Part shown: piece after piece, positions 37,645-46,234 of the stretch | Layout of the letters: each line of letters opens with the position of its first letter | Position numbering within the stretch: position 1 is the first letter of the stretch | Assembly: GCF_024055605.1 (NCBI RefSeq) | Contig: NZ_JAMXLX010000002.1 | Span: 865,841-929,840, forward strand | Source of the DNA: Ciceribacter sichuanensis | Lineage (GTDB): Bacteria; Pseudomonadota; Alphaproteobacteria; Rhizobiales; Rhizobiaceae | DNA length: 64,000 bases | Reading direction: 5' to 3' | Translations under genes and position numbers: made by a program | Notes under the pieces: generated by a model | What the model was told of the DNA's origin: nothing | The model's input: only the letters and a program-made list of their open reading frames with translations | Databases searched by the model: none

Positions 37645-37656
37645 CGGACACACTTC

Positions 37657-38274
37657 ATGATCGGCAAGCTCAAAGGCACCATCGACGAAATCGGCGACGA
37701 CCATGCGCTGATCGACGTGCATGGCGTCTGCTACATTGCTCACTGCTCCTCCCGCACGCTGTCCCGGCTCGGTTCGCCGGGAGAAGCCGCCATCCTGTTC
37801 ATCGAGACCTATGTCCGCGAAGACCAGTTGAAGCTCTTCGGCTTCCTGACCGCGCTGGAGCGCGAATGGTTCAACCTGCTGCAGAGCGTGCAGGGCGTCG
37901 GCACCAAGGTAGCGCTCGCCGTTCTTTCGACGTTGACGCCGTCCGAACTCGCCAACGCCATCGCGCTGCAGGACAAGACGGCCGTGTCCCGCGCACCCGG
38001 CGTCGGGCCTAAGGTCGCAGTCCGCATCATGACCGAACTGAAGAACAAGGCCCCAGCCTTTGCCGGAGAAGCCGCCGCCAATATCGGGCTGAAGCAGGAG
38101 CTCGGGGAAGGCGTCGCCGCAGCCCCCGTCGCCGATGCCGTATCGGCGCTCACCAATCTCGGCTATTCGCGCGAGCAGGCTGCAAACGCCATCGCGGCAG
38201 CGCTCAAGAATGGCGGAGAAGGCTCAGACAGCGCAAAGCTGATCCGCCTCGGCCTCAAGGAGCTGTCGCGGTGA
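37657..38274 (+). CDS. ruvA: Holliday-junction branch migration protein RuvA
   Basis: A 205-residue junction-binding protein: N-terminal OB fold ([20 protein letters not shown]), two helix-hairpin-helix motifs ([16 protein letters not shown] and [13 protein letters not shown]) and the C-terminal RuvB-contact domain ([16 protein letters not shown]). It loads RuvB onto junctions. It is immediately downstream of vapC and about 95 bases before ruvB. Confidence 0.96.
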   Translation: MIGKLKGTIDEIGDDHALIDVHGVCYIAHCSSRTLSRLGSPGEAAILFIETYVREDQLKLFGFLTALEREWFNLLQSVQGVGTKVALAVLSTLTPSELANAIALQDKTAVSRAPGVGPKVAVRIMTELKNKAPAFAGEAAANIGLKQELGEGVAAAPVADAVSALTNLGYSREQAANAIAAALKNGGEGSDSAKLIRLGLKELSR

Positions 38275-38367
38275 TACCGCGCTTTACCCCTTCTACTGAA
38301 TCTGGTCAAAGGCGCTTGAGCGGCCCCCTCCGCCCTGCCAAGATGGCCGCCAACCGGAAGTACTGTC

Positions 38368-39408
38368 ATGAGTGAAGCCGACCGTCTCATTTCATCGGAA
38401 AAGCGTGGCGAGGATATCGACACCGCGCTGCGTCCGCAGTCGCTCGATGAATTCACCGGCCAGGCCGAAGCACGCGCCAACCTTAAGATCTTCATCGAAG
38501 CCGCCAAGAACCGCGGCGAAGCGCTCGACCATGTGCTGTTCGTCGGCCCGCCCGGCCTCGGCAAGACCACCCTTGCCCAGATCATGGCGAAGGAACTCGG
38601 CGTCAACTTTCGCTCGACCTCCGGCCCCGTCATCGCCAAGGCCGGCGATCTTGCCGCCCTCTTGACCAATCTCGAAGAGCGCGACGTCCTCTTCATCGAC
38701 GAAATCCACCGGCTGAACCCGGCGGTGGAGGAAATTCTTTATCCGGCCATGGAGGATTTCCAGCTCGACCTCATCATCGGCGAAGGCCCCGCCGCCCGCT
38801 CGGTCAAGATCGACCTGTCGAAGTTCACCCTCGTCGCTGCGACCACCCGCCTCGGCCTGCTGACGACGCCGCTTCGCGACCGTTTCGGCATTCCGGTGCG
38901 TCTCTCCTTCTATACCGTCGAGGAGCTGGAAGGCATCGTGCGCCGCGGTGCTCGCCTGATGGGCCTCGGCATGACAGACGAAGGCGCCCGCGAGATTGCG
39001 CGGCGCGCCCGTGGCACGCCCCGTATCGCCGGCCGCCTGCTGCGCCGCGTGCGTGACTTCGCCGAAGTGGCCCGCGCGGAAGCCGTCACCCGCGAGATCG
39101 CCGACGAGGCGCTGACCCGCCTGCTCGTCGACAATATGGGTCTGGACCAGCTCGACAAGCGATACCTCAACATGATCGCCGTAAACTTCGGCGGCGGCCC
39201 GGTGGGCATCGAAACCATTGCCGCTGGGCTCTCCGAGCCGCGTGATGCGATCGAAGACATTATCGAGCCCTACATGATCCAGCAGGGCTTCATCCAGCGC
39301 ACACCGCGCGGCCGCGTCCTGACCGCCATCGCCTGGAAACATCTCGGACTGCAGCCGCCGAAGGATCTGGAGGCCGCGCAGTTCCGCTTGACCCTCGAGG
39401 AGGATTGA
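38368..39408 (+). CDS. ruvB: Holliday-junction helicase RuvB
   Basis: A 346-residue AAA+ motor. Walker [10 protein letters not shown] at 60-68, Walker [10 protein letters not shown], sensor region [19 protein letters not shown] and the arginine in [12 protein letters not shown]. The C-terminal winged helix ([17 protein letters not shown] region) binds DNA. The stop TGA at 39406-39408 directly abuts the next ATG at 39409. Confidence 0.97.
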   Translation: MSEADRLISSEKRGEDIDTALRPQSLDEFTGQAEARANLKIFIEAAKNRGEALDHVLFVGPPGLGKTTLAQIMAKELGVNFRSTSGPVIAKAGDLAALLTNLEERDVLFIDEIHRLNPAVEEILYPAMEDFQLDLIIGEGPAARSVKIDLSKFTLVAATTRLGLLTTPLRDRFGIPVRLSFYTVEELEGIVRRGARLMGLGMTDEGAREIARRARGTPRIAGRLLRRVRDFAEVARAEAVTREIADEALTRLLVDNMGLDQLDKRYLNMIAVNFGGGPVGIETIAAGLSEPRDAIEDIIEPYMIQQGFIQRTPRGRVLTAIAWKHLGLQPPKDLEAAQFRLTLEED

Positions 39409-40332
39409 ATGATCGCGCGGCGCGGGTTCCTCAAGCTTCTCGGCGGCCTCCTGATGGCAGGCTTCGGAACCAGCGCCTACGCGGTCGGCATAGAGCCCTT
39501 CGCCCGGCCTCGCGTTACGCGATACGCTCTCACCCCTCGCGACTGGCCGCAAGATCTCAAACTGAAGATCGTCGCACTCGCCGATTTCCATGCCTGCGAA
39601 CCATGGATGTCGGCCGAACGCATCGCCGCGATCTGCGATCAGGCGAATACCCTTGAGGGCGACATGATCCTATTGCTCGGCGATTACATGACCAGCATGT
39701 GGTTCAACACCGGCTATGTCGAGCCCGCGAGATGGGCGGAAGCCCTGTCACGGCTCAGTGCGCCGCTCGGCGTCCATGCTATCCTCGGCAATCACGACTG
39801 GCTGAACGATCCCGTCGCTCTGGCGGCCGGTCACGGCCCGACGCTCGCGCACAAGGCGCTCGGTGATGTCGGAATCCCGGTCTACGACAACCTCGCCATC
39901 CGGATGGAGAAAGACGGCAGCCCTTTCTGGCTGGCCGGCCTCGCCGACCAACTCCAGCCCGGCAACCCGGCACCTGACGGCTCCGGCATCATCCCGGGGC
40001 TCGATGACCTGCCGGCAACGCTCGCACAAATAAAGGGCGATGAACCCGCGATCCTCATGGCCCACGAGCCGGATATTTTCGTCGAGGTTCCCGGACGGAT
40101 TGCGCTGACGCTTTCGGGACATACCCATGGCGGTCAGCTCAGGCTCTTCGGCTACTCGCCGCTGGTGCCCTCGCGTTTCGGCAACCGCTATGCCTATGGC
40201 CACATCGTCGAGGATGATCGCCATCTCATCGTTTCCGCCGGCTTCGGCCTTTCCAACCTGCCGATACGGCTGGGAGCGCCCCCGGAAATCGTCGTGGTCG
40301 AACTCGGCGGAGCAGGCCTGCCGGCAGCATGA
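39409..40332 (+). CDS. Metallophosphoesterase with Tat-like leader
   Basis: A 307-residue calcineurin-like phosphoesterase of the YkuE/YaeI type. Metal motifs: ALADFHACEPW, LLGDYM, ILGNHDWL, MAHEPDIF and SGHTHGGQLR. The N-terminus MIARRGFLKLLGGLLMAGFG looks like a twin-arginine signal or anchor, so the catalytic domain may face the periplasm. GAGGAGG precedes the start, which touches the ruvB stop, so the two are co-transcribed. Substrate unknown. Confidence 0.87.
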   Translation: MIARRGFLKLLGGLLMAGFGTSAYAVGIEPFARPRVTRYALTPRDWPQDLKLKIVALADFHACEPWMSAERIAAICDQANTLEGDMILLLGDYMTSMWFNTGYVEPARWAEALSRLSAPLGVHAILGNHDWLNDPVALAAGHGPTLAHKALGDVGIPVYDNLAIRMEKDGSPFWLAGLADQLQPGNPAPDGSGIIPGLDDLPATLAQIKGDEPAILMAHEPDIFVEVPGRIALTLSGHTHGGQLRLFGYSPLVPSRFGNRYAYGHIVEDDRHLIVSAGFGLSNLPIRLGAPPEIVVVELGGAGLPAA

Positions 40333-40363
40333 AGATGGAACCTCGGGGCAAGGAAGTGACACC

Positions 40364-40930
40364 ATGACGGATCCAGTCGATCCCTGCCGCGTGTTTCGAA
40401 AACTCGCCCGCAACAACACCTTGGCCAATCTCAGGCTCCATGAGGCGGTAGCGCGTCTTCAACCCGGAGAGTTCGAGGCAAAGCGCACGAGCTTCTTCCC
40501 CTCGATCCACGCCACGCTCAATCACATCCTCATCATCGACTGGTTCTATGTCGACGCACTGGAAGGCGGAATACTTGGGCCAAAGGCATGGGAGAACGAA
40601 ATACCCTTTGCCGAACGACAGGCGCTCCAGGCCGCACAGGCCGACGTCGATCGCCGCTTGCTTGAGTTTTGTAACGGCTTGGGGCCTCAAGATCTAGGAC
40701 GAACGGTCAATGTTCACCGTGGCAGCCGCATCCAGCAAGACCGCTGCGACGACATCCTTAGCCATCTCTTCCAGCACCAGACCCACCATCGCGGGCAGGT
40801 GCATGCCATGCTGGCCGGCACCAGCGTCAGGCCGCCGCAGCTGGATGAATTCATCGTCGGTGACGATGCGCAGGCGCGAGAAAAGGAGAGGATAGCGCTC
40901 GGATGGAGCGAGAACGAACTGATGCGTTGA
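40364..40930 (+). CDS. DinB-family putative metal-dependent protein
   Basis: A 188-residue four-helix protein. The metal-binding histidines are in SIHATLNHILIIDWF and HQTHHRGQVHAML, the normal DinB/YfiT arrangement. Many relatives are thiol S-transferases or have no known function. The start at 40364 is preceded by GGGGCAAGGAAG; the frame from 40127 overlaps the phosphoesterase. It lies 31 bases after that gene. Confidence 0.85.
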   Translation: MTDPVDPCRVFRKLARNNTLANLRLHEAVARLQPGEFEAKRTSFFPSIHATLNHILIIDWFYVDALEGGILGPKAWENEIPFAERQALQAAQADVDRRLLEFCNGLGPQDLGRTVNVHRGSRIQQDRCDDILSHLFQHQTHHRGQVHAMLAGTSVRPPQLDEFIVGDDAQAREKERIALGWSENELMR

Positions 40931-41002
40931 AGGAGCACATAACATCCCCTTGCGTCTAACCTTAAGACTTGTTCACCAACCGGAACTCTACGCTCCGACT
41001 AG

Positions 41003-41104
41003 CGCATCGGCCCGAAAATCGGAATCGATTTTCGGAAAGCTCGATGCGTAGATTCAAGATGTTAGAGCGTCCTTTGTGCGTCCAAATGGACGCACGGCGC
41101 TCTA
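41003..41104. repeat. RIME-like double-hairpin repeat, well preserved
   Basis: Two near-perfect hairpins separated by GTAGATTCAAGATGTT. The first is GCATCG...CGATGC with inner CGAAAATCG/CGATTTTCG. The second is AGAGCG...CGCTCT with inner GTGCGTCC-AAAT-GGACGCAC. This is the structure of Rhizobium intergenic mosaic elements. The other bases of this 300-base gap (40931-41229) hold the RcnB promoter and nothing else recognisable. Confidence 0.75.
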
Positions 41105-41137
41105 GGCCGGCAGCAGATGAGAAGCATACACAATTAG

Positions 41138-41167
41138 TTGTTTTTATTAAATATTATTAATTATAAT
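41138..41167 (+). promoter_or_regulatory. Promoter of the RcnB-like gene
   Basis: TTGTTT (41138-41143), 18-base spacer, TATAAT (41162-41167), in a markedly AT-rich stretch right after the repeat. Confidence 0.5.
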
Positions 41168-41229
41168 ATTCATATTGCATTCACATCTCGAAGTCTAGCG
41201 TCATGCCATAGACAACGAGGAACGAGACC

Positions 41230-41562
41230 ATGAAGAAAGCATTCCTGATCGCACTTGCCGGCCTGATGATCGCCGCCCCGATGGCCCAAGCCCAGCAGTA
41301 TCGCCCGGACGACCGCCGTCCGCCCCAGCACAATCAGGTCAAGCCGCAAAGGCCCGCTCCCCACAAGGCCGCGCCCAAACCCTACTACTGGAAGAAGGGG
41401 CAGAACATGCGGGACTGGCGCCGCCACAATGAAATCAACGACTACCGCCGTTACGGCCTGCGCAAGCCGGGTCGGGACCAGCGCTGGATCAGGGTTGACA
41501 ACCAGTACCTCCTGATCGGCATCACCTCCGGTCTGATCGCCGGCATCGTGACCGCCCGGTAA
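41230..41562 (+). CDS. RcnB-like periplasmic protein
   Basis: A 110-residue exported protein: signal peptide of about 21 residues ending APMAQA. It has a basic Pro/Gln/Arg-rich middle and the RcnB signature in PYYWKKGQNMRDWRRHNE...GLRKPGRDQRWIRVDNQYLLI. RcnB in enterics influences nickel and cobalt homeostasis, but many alphaproteobacterial homologues have unknown roles. Terminator at 41585-41616. Confidence 0.8.
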   Translation: MKKAFLIALAGLMIAAPMAQAQQYRPDDRRPPQHNQVKPQRPAPHKAAPKPYYWKKGQNMRDWRRHNEINDYRRYGLRKPGRDQRWIRVDNQYLLIGITSGLIAGIVTAR

Positions 41563-41584
41563 GCAGCCAGAACCCCGAGAATCG

Positions 41585-41616
41585 AGCCGCAGGCGCGAAC
41601 GTGTCTGCGGCTTTTC
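41585..41616 (+). terminator. Terminator of the RcnB-like gene
   Basis: AGCCGCAG / CTGCGGCT stem followed by TTTTCC. Confidence 0.75.
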
Positions 41617-41666
41617 CTATCACGGACCGGCAGGCCTTCACGACGATCGTCAGGCGACGGAAGATT

Positions 41667-42551
41667 TCAATAACTGTCGGCGAGACAGTGAACAGTACTC
41701 TCGAACAGAGACCGCCCGCCCGGCTTCCAGCCGAGAGCGGTGATCTTCTCCACCGGCATTGCTCTGACAGCCATCTTGTCCGCCGGCTCGGGCAATGGCC
41801 GCGGACACTGGACCGCCGACTGGAAGATATCGAGAATATCGCGGGTATCCGCCACAATGTCGGAAACATTGAAGGAATGGCCACTGACTTTCGCCGCTTC
41901 GGCAGACAGCGTGAGCCGCACTGCCTGCCCTACATCGCGACCGTGGACTTCCGACCCGGCCCGCTGAGGAACCTCCCGCCCTGCAAGATAATCGGAGAAA
42001 AGCGCATCCCACTTGTTCGGTCGTGTAGCGCCATAAACGCCCGTTACCCTGAGGCTGGAGGTCACGAAACCGGGGGCGGCAAGATTGGCCAGCACCCGCT
42101 CGGCCAAAAGCTTCACCTCGCCATAAAGACTGGTCGGTTCCAGAAACTGCTCCTCGGTCAGCGCTTTTTCGGCCGCAAGTCCGTCATAGACCGCCCGGCT
42201 GGAAAGGAAGACCACTCGCCTGACACCGGCCTGCCTTGCGGTCTCGAACAGGCGGATGGAGCCATCGAGATTGAGCCTGCGAAAACGATCGGGATCACCA
42301 CCCTCCCCGCCCCGGTATTTGCCGGGCAGATGGTCGAAAGCCGCATGAACGAAGAAATAGGCGTCATCGAAAGCGTCTGTCTGGTCTTGCTGCGGATCGA
42401 GCGACAGCAGACGGAATTCGACCGGCTGCGAAAACAACCCTTCCGCCGGCGGATGACGCGCACCGATGACGACCGCATAACCTGCGGCAAGCAGGTCTTC
42501 GACGATATAGCGTCCGACCAGCCCCGTTCCCCCGGATACCAGAACTTTCAT
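41667..42551 (-). CDS. sqdC: Sulfolipid biosynthesis reductase-like protein SqdC
   Basis: A 294-residue extended SDR/NAD-dependent epimerase: dinucleotide loop VSGGTGLVGRYIVEDL at the N-terminus and FLSSRAVYDG with the active-site Tyr region. In Rhodobacter and Sinorhizobium the operon sqdB-sqdD-sqdC makes sulfoquinovosyl diacylglycerol, and this gene has the SqdC position and family. The start at 42551 overlaps the sqdD stop by four bases (ATGA). The exact biochemical step of SqdC is not settled in the literature I know. Confidence 0.82.
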   Translation of the reverse strand: MKVLVSGGTGLVGRYIVEDLLAAGYAVVIGARHPPAEGLFSQPVEFRLLSLDPQQDQTDAFDDAYFFVHAAFDHLPGKYRGGEGGDPDRFRRLNLDGSIRLFETARQAGVRRVVFLSSRAVYDGLAAEKALTEEQFLEPTSLYGEVKLLAERVLANLAAPGFVTSSLRVTGVYGATRPNKWDALFSDYLAGREVPQRAGSEVHGRDVGQAVRLTLSAEAAKVSGHSFNVSDIVADTRDILDIFQSAVQCPRPLPEPADKMAVRAMPVEKITALGWKPGGRSLFESTVHCLADSY

Positions 42552-43417
42552 GCAGCCGCCTGCTCGGGCCTCGAAAGCGAGGCGATTTCCGGGATACCCT
42601 GGCCCGTGTAATAGGCGTGCCAGAGATCGATCAGCGGCTTCAGTGCCGCCGCCTTGGGATGATCCTTCTCCCACGGCTTTTCATACTGGTAGTGAAGGAT
42701 GCCGATCTGCCGCCAGTCCCACAGCTCCGGCAGATTGAACCACACATATTGCAGCATGTTCATGAACACCGGGAGACCATGCCAGTCCGGAAAATAGCTC
42801 TCAAGGAAGGTCTGGTCCGTGCGCCGCCAGAAGACATCCGGTTGATCCAGATTGCGCAGCATGTCCTCGAAGGTAGCAAGCGACGGACGCGCGACGAACA
42901 CCCCGGAATTCAGCCGATGGAAATCGACAAGGCTTTCATAGACATTAGGCGCGGCGGAAAATTCCGGATAGTCGAACAGCCGGTCCACATTGCGCAGAAC
43001 GATCGCATCCGCATCGATGAAGACGCAGGTCTCGTAGTCGATGAGCTGCCAGAGCCGGAGCTTGCAGAAATTGTCGAGAGGCGAGTGAAAGGCCGGCTTG
43101 CGCCCCTTGGTGAAAGGCGCATTGGCATGCAGATTGCCGCGCGCATGCCGCTGGTTGAAGCCATCGGACAACGGCAGGTGCTCGACCGCAACCAGCCGGC
43201 AACCGAGCCGGTCGAGCGGCTGAAGCGCATCCGGCTCCACGCCGCCGGTAAAGAGCACGACGACATCGGCGGAACTGCCGGTCAACCGGATGGAACGCGC
43301 AAGTGCCGTCGCGCCCATGGCATAGTCGCGATTGGTCACCAGCGTGACATAGGCCTCACGCGAACCGGCCGTCGTTGCCGGTCGTATGCCCTTCAGCAGT
43401 TCAGCCCCCATCATCAT
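42548..43417 (-). CDS. sqdD: Glycosyltransferase SqdD (glycogenin-like, GT8)
   Basis: A 289-residue GT8-type transferase expected to transfer sulfoquinovose to diacylglycerol. The DxD motif is in CVFIDADAIVLRNVDRL, the donor site near VTNRDYAMGATALARS. The start at 43417, one of three ATGs in a row, overlaps the sqdB stop as ATGA; a frame from 43663 is an artefact. Its own stop overlaps sqdC, so sqdB-D-C are translationally coupled. Confidence 0.85.
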   Translation of the reverse strand: MMMGAELLKGIRPATTAGSREAYVTLVTNRDYAMGATALARSIRLTGSSADVVVLFTGGVEPDALQPLDRLGCRLVAVEHLPLSDGFNQRHARGNLHANAPFTKGRKPAFHSPLDNFCKLRLWQLIDYETCVFIDADAIVLRNVDRLFDYPEFSAAPNVYESLVDFHRLNSGVFVARPSLATFEDMLRNLDQPDVFWRRTDQTFLESYFPDWHGLPVFMNMLQYVWFNLPELWDWRQIGILHYQYEKPWEKDHPKAAALKPLIDLWHAYYTGQGIPEIASLSRPEQAAA

Positions 43418-44634
43418 GACACCGATTTCAGCTTCTTGCCCTCCGGATCGCGATTGATCGTCCGCGCGATATCCTTGGTCCAGGCGGAAACCGCCGGCAC
43501 GCGGGACCGGTCGACGCGGTAGGCAAACTTCTTCGCGACATCGACGATCTCTTCCAAAAGCCCACCTTGCAACGTTATCGGTTGCAATCCGAGCCCGAGG
43601 AACTTCTCGTTTTTGACGATGAGGTCGTTCTCCGCTGCTTCCTTGCGCGGATTGGGCAGCCAAGCGATGTCCGCGCCCGAGATCTTCGCAATCATCTCCG
43701 CAAGGTCCCGCACCCGGTGCGTTTCCGTCATTTGGTTGAAGATCTCGACCCGCGATCCGCGCGCCGGCGGATTGCTCAGCGCAATCTCGATGCAGCGAAC
43801 CGAATCCTGAATATGGATGAAGGCACGCGTCTGGCCACCGGTACCATGCACCGTCAGCGGATAGCCGATTGCCGCCTGGATCAGGAAGCGGTTCAAAACC
43901 GTGCCGTAGTCGCCGTCATAGTCGAAGCGGTTGACGAGCTGCGGATGACGGCGCGTCTGTTCCGTATGGGTGCCCCAGACGATGCCCTGGTGCAGGTCGG
44001 TGATTCTCAGACCGTCGTTCTTCGCGTAGAACTGAAAGAGCAACTGATCGAGGCATTTCGTCATGTGGTAGATCGAACCCGGATTGGCCGGATAGAGGAT
44101 TTCCTGCGAGACCGTCTCGCCTTCGGTCGTTTCGATCCCGACCGGCAGATAGCCCTCGGGGATGGCCGCGCCGACGGTCGAATACCCATAGACACCCATT
44201 GTGCCGAGATGGACCAGATGCGAATCGAGCCCGATCTCGACGAGCGCGTTCAAGAGATTGTGAGTCGCCGAAACGTTATTGTTGACCGTGTAGTTCTTGT
44301 GCCGGTCGCTCTTCATCGAATAAGGCGCGGCACGCTGCTCGGCGAAATGGATGATCGCATCGGGCCGCTCTTCGGCCAGCCACTTCTTCAGAAGCTCATA
44401 GTCCTTGGCGAGGTCGATGAGGTTGAAATGGATCCGCCGGCCGGTTTCCGCATGCCAGATTCGGGTGCGTTCCTGTATGGAATCCATCGGCGTCAGGGAC
44501 TGAACACCGAGTTCGGTATCGATCCATCGGCGAGACAGGTTATCGAGGATATGAACGTCGTGGCCGGCATCGGAAAGATGCAATGAGGTAGGCCAACCAA
44601 CGAAACCATCCCCGCCCATGACTGCGATCTTCAT
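43414..44634 (-). CDS. sqdB: UDP-sulfoquinovose synthase SqdB
   Basis: A 406-residue NAD-dependent enzyme that converts UDP-glucose and sulfite to UDP-sulfoquinovose. The SQD1/SqdB signature is clear: MGGDGFVGWPTSLHLS at the N-terminus, FAEQRAAPYSMKS, and the active-site YHMTKCLDQ with Tyr and Lys. GGAGAG lies before the start. First gene of a minus-strand three-gene operon, divergent from ybgC. Sulfolipid can replace phospholipid under phosphate limitation in rhizobia. Confidence 0.93.
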   Translation of the reverse strand: MKIAVMGGDGFVGWPTSLHLSDAGHDVHILDNLSRRWIDTELGVQSLTPMDSIQERTRIWHAETGRRIHFNLIDLAKDYELLKKWLAEERPDAIIHFAEQRAAPYSMKSDRHKNYTVNNNVSATHNLLNALVEIGLDSHLVHLGTMGVYGYSTVGAAIPEGYLPVGIETTEGETVSQEILYPANPGSIYHMTKCLDQLLFQFYAKNDGLRITDLHQGIVWGTHTEQTRRHPQLVNRFDYDGDYGTVLNRFLIQAAIGYPLTVHGTGGQTRAFIHIQDSVRCIEIALSNPPARGSRVEIFNQMTETHRVRDLAEMIAKISGADIAWLPNPRKEAAENDLIVKNEKFLGLGLQPITLQGGLLEEIVDVAKKFAYRVDRSRVPAVSAWTKDIARTINRDPEGKKLKSVS

Positions 44635-44758
44635 AAGATGCTCTCCTTTGCCGATGAGGTATCAAACCTGATAATGCCGATTTATGACAGAACTACAATC
44701 GCCGCCGAAAAGCCCCCCCCCGGCCGACGCGGACAGGCATTTTCCGAATAAGGACAAC

Positions 44759-45202
44759 ATGATGACGCATATGGATTTTTCCCTTTCCGGACACTTGGTG
44801 GAGCACGGACACCGGCTCGTTCAGCGCGTCTATTATGAAGACACCGATTTTTCCGGTCTGGTCTATCACGCCCGCTACCTGCACTTCCTTGAACGGGGCC
44901 GTACCGACTATCTTCGCTGCCTCGGCGTCGAGCAGAGCGCGCTGATCGGGATAGACGAGGAAGGCCTCGTTTTCGTGGTCCACCGCATGGAAATCGACTT
45001 CAAGTCGCCGGCCCGCATGGATGACATACTGGAGATCAGGACGACCACCACCAAGGCCGGCGGCGCCAAGATGGTGCTGGAGCAGGAAATCCGGCGCGGC
45101 GAAGACCTTCTCATCGCCGCGAAGGTCGTCATCGCCGTCGTCAACCGTCGAGGACGCCCCCGCCGGCTGCCGGAGGATCTCGCCGCGCAGTTTCTTGCCT
45201 GA
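44759..45202 (+). CDS. ybgC: Tol-Pal-associated acyl-CoA thioesterase YbgC
   Basis: A 147-residue hotdog-fold thioesterase, YbgC/TIGR02799 type. Catalytic block YYEDTDFSGLVYHARYLHFLERGRTD. Start at 44759 with AAGGA five bases upstream, giving the usual length. A longer frame begins at 44684 but contains a run of nine C bases (44713-44721). It is the standard first gene of the tol cluster, here separated from tolQ by 286 bases. Confidence 0.92.
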   Translation: MMTHMDFSLSGHLVEHGHRLVQRVYYEDTDFSGLVYHARYLHFLERGRTDYLRCLGVEQSALIGIDEEGLVFVVHRMEIDFKSPARMDDILEIRTTTTKAGGAKMVLEQEIRRGEDLLIAAKVVIAVVNRRGRPRRLPEDLAAQFLA

Positions 45203-45284
45203 TTCGCAGTATCCCGCCGCAAGCGGACACGAATGCTTCGACGGCAATCACTCACAGCTGACATGCGGCGGTGATAACGGTCCC

Positions 45285-45316
45285 TTAACCATAATGATGT
45301 CTTACTAACATTATGG
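45285..45316. promoter_or_regulatory. CtrA-type half site and inverted repeat upstream of tolQ
   Basis: TTAACCAT (45285-45292), the core CtrA half site, overlaps the perfect inverted repeat CCATAATG-N12-CATTATGG (45289-45316). It lies about 170-200 bases before tolQ. Confidence 0.4.
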
Positions 45317-45442
45317 GAAATTGTGCGCCGCACGCCTTCCTTTGACCAAATTTCGAGGCAAGAAGGCAATCTGGGAGCTTGAAGCGGGATTAGGGCGTTC
45401 GGCGAAGGCTACCGCAAATTTCCGGTAACAGAGCTTTTTCAC

Positions 45443-45463
45443 CGCCCGGTCATGCGCCGGGCG
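45443..45463 (+). other. Hairpin in the tolQ leader
   Basis: CGCCCGG-N7-CCGGGCG followed by TTTGGATTT, ending 25 bases before the tolQ ATG. Possibly an attenuator or the end of ybgC transcripts; not a strong terminator because the T-run is short. Confidence 0.45.
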
Positions 45464-45488
45464 TTTGGATTTCGGGGATTACAAAGCG

Positions 45489-46208
45489 ATGGAAGAAGTT
45501 GGATTGGCAGCAGCGACCCATGACGTGAGCCTCTGGGCCCTGTTCATGCAGGCCGGCTTCGTGGTGAAGCTCGTAATGCTGGGACTGCTCGCAGCCTCGG
45601 TATGGACCTGGGCGATCGTCATCGACAAGTTCATGAGCTACTCGCGGGCCCGCCGGCAGTTCGACCAGTTCGAACAGGTGTTCTGGTCCGGCCAGTCGCT
45701 CGAGGAACTCTACCGGACGCTGGCCGAGCGCAGCAACACCGGCCTTGCCGCGATGTTCGTAGCAGCCATGCGCGAGTGGAAGAAGAGCTTCGAGCGCGGC
45801 GCACGATCGCCGATCGGCCTCCAGATGCGTATCGACCGCGCCATGGACGTGACGCTGGCGCGTGAGTCGGAAACGCTCGAAGCACGGCTTGCATCGCTTG
45901 CCACCATCGGTTCGGCCGCCCCGTTCGTCGGCCTCTTCGGTACGGTTGTCGGTATCATGACCTCGTTCCAGGCGATTGCCGGTTCGAAGTCGACCAATCT
46001 CGCCGTCGTTGCCCCCGGTATCGCGGAAGCACTTCTGGCGACGGCAATCGGCCTCGTCGCCGCTATCCCCGCCGTTATCGCCTACAACAAGTTCTCCGGC
46101 GAGGCCGGCAAGCTGACCGCCCGCATGGAAGGCTTTGCCGACGAGTTCTCCGCCATTCTTTCGCGCCAGATCGACGAAAAACTACAGCCCCGTCAGGCGG
46201 CGCAGTAA
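45489..46208 (+). CDS. tolQ: Tol-Pal proton-channel protein TolQ
   Basis: A 239-residue inner-membrane protein of the MotA/TolQ/ExbB family: helix 1 in LFMQAGFVVKLVMLGLLAASV, then a cytoplasmic loop, and the paired helices LASLATIGSAAPFVGLFGTVVGIM and EALLATAIGLVAAIPAVI that form the channel with TolR. The start at 45489 (MEEVGLAAA) is chosen over a TTG at 45465. Confidence 0.95.
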   Translation: MEEVGLAAATHDVSLWALFMQAGFVVKLVMLGLLAASVWTWAIVIDKFMSYSRARRQFDQFEQVFWSGQSLEELYRTLAERSNTGLAAMFVAAMREWKKSFERGARSPIGLQMRIDRAMDVTLARESETLEARLASLATIGSAAPFVGLFGTVVGIMTSFQAIAGSKSTNLAVVAPGIAEALLATAIGLVAAIPAVIAYNKFSGEAGKLTARMEGFADEFSAILSRQIDEKLQPRQAAQ

Positions 46209-46234
46209 TCGGTCCGACTTAGGAGACGCAAGCA

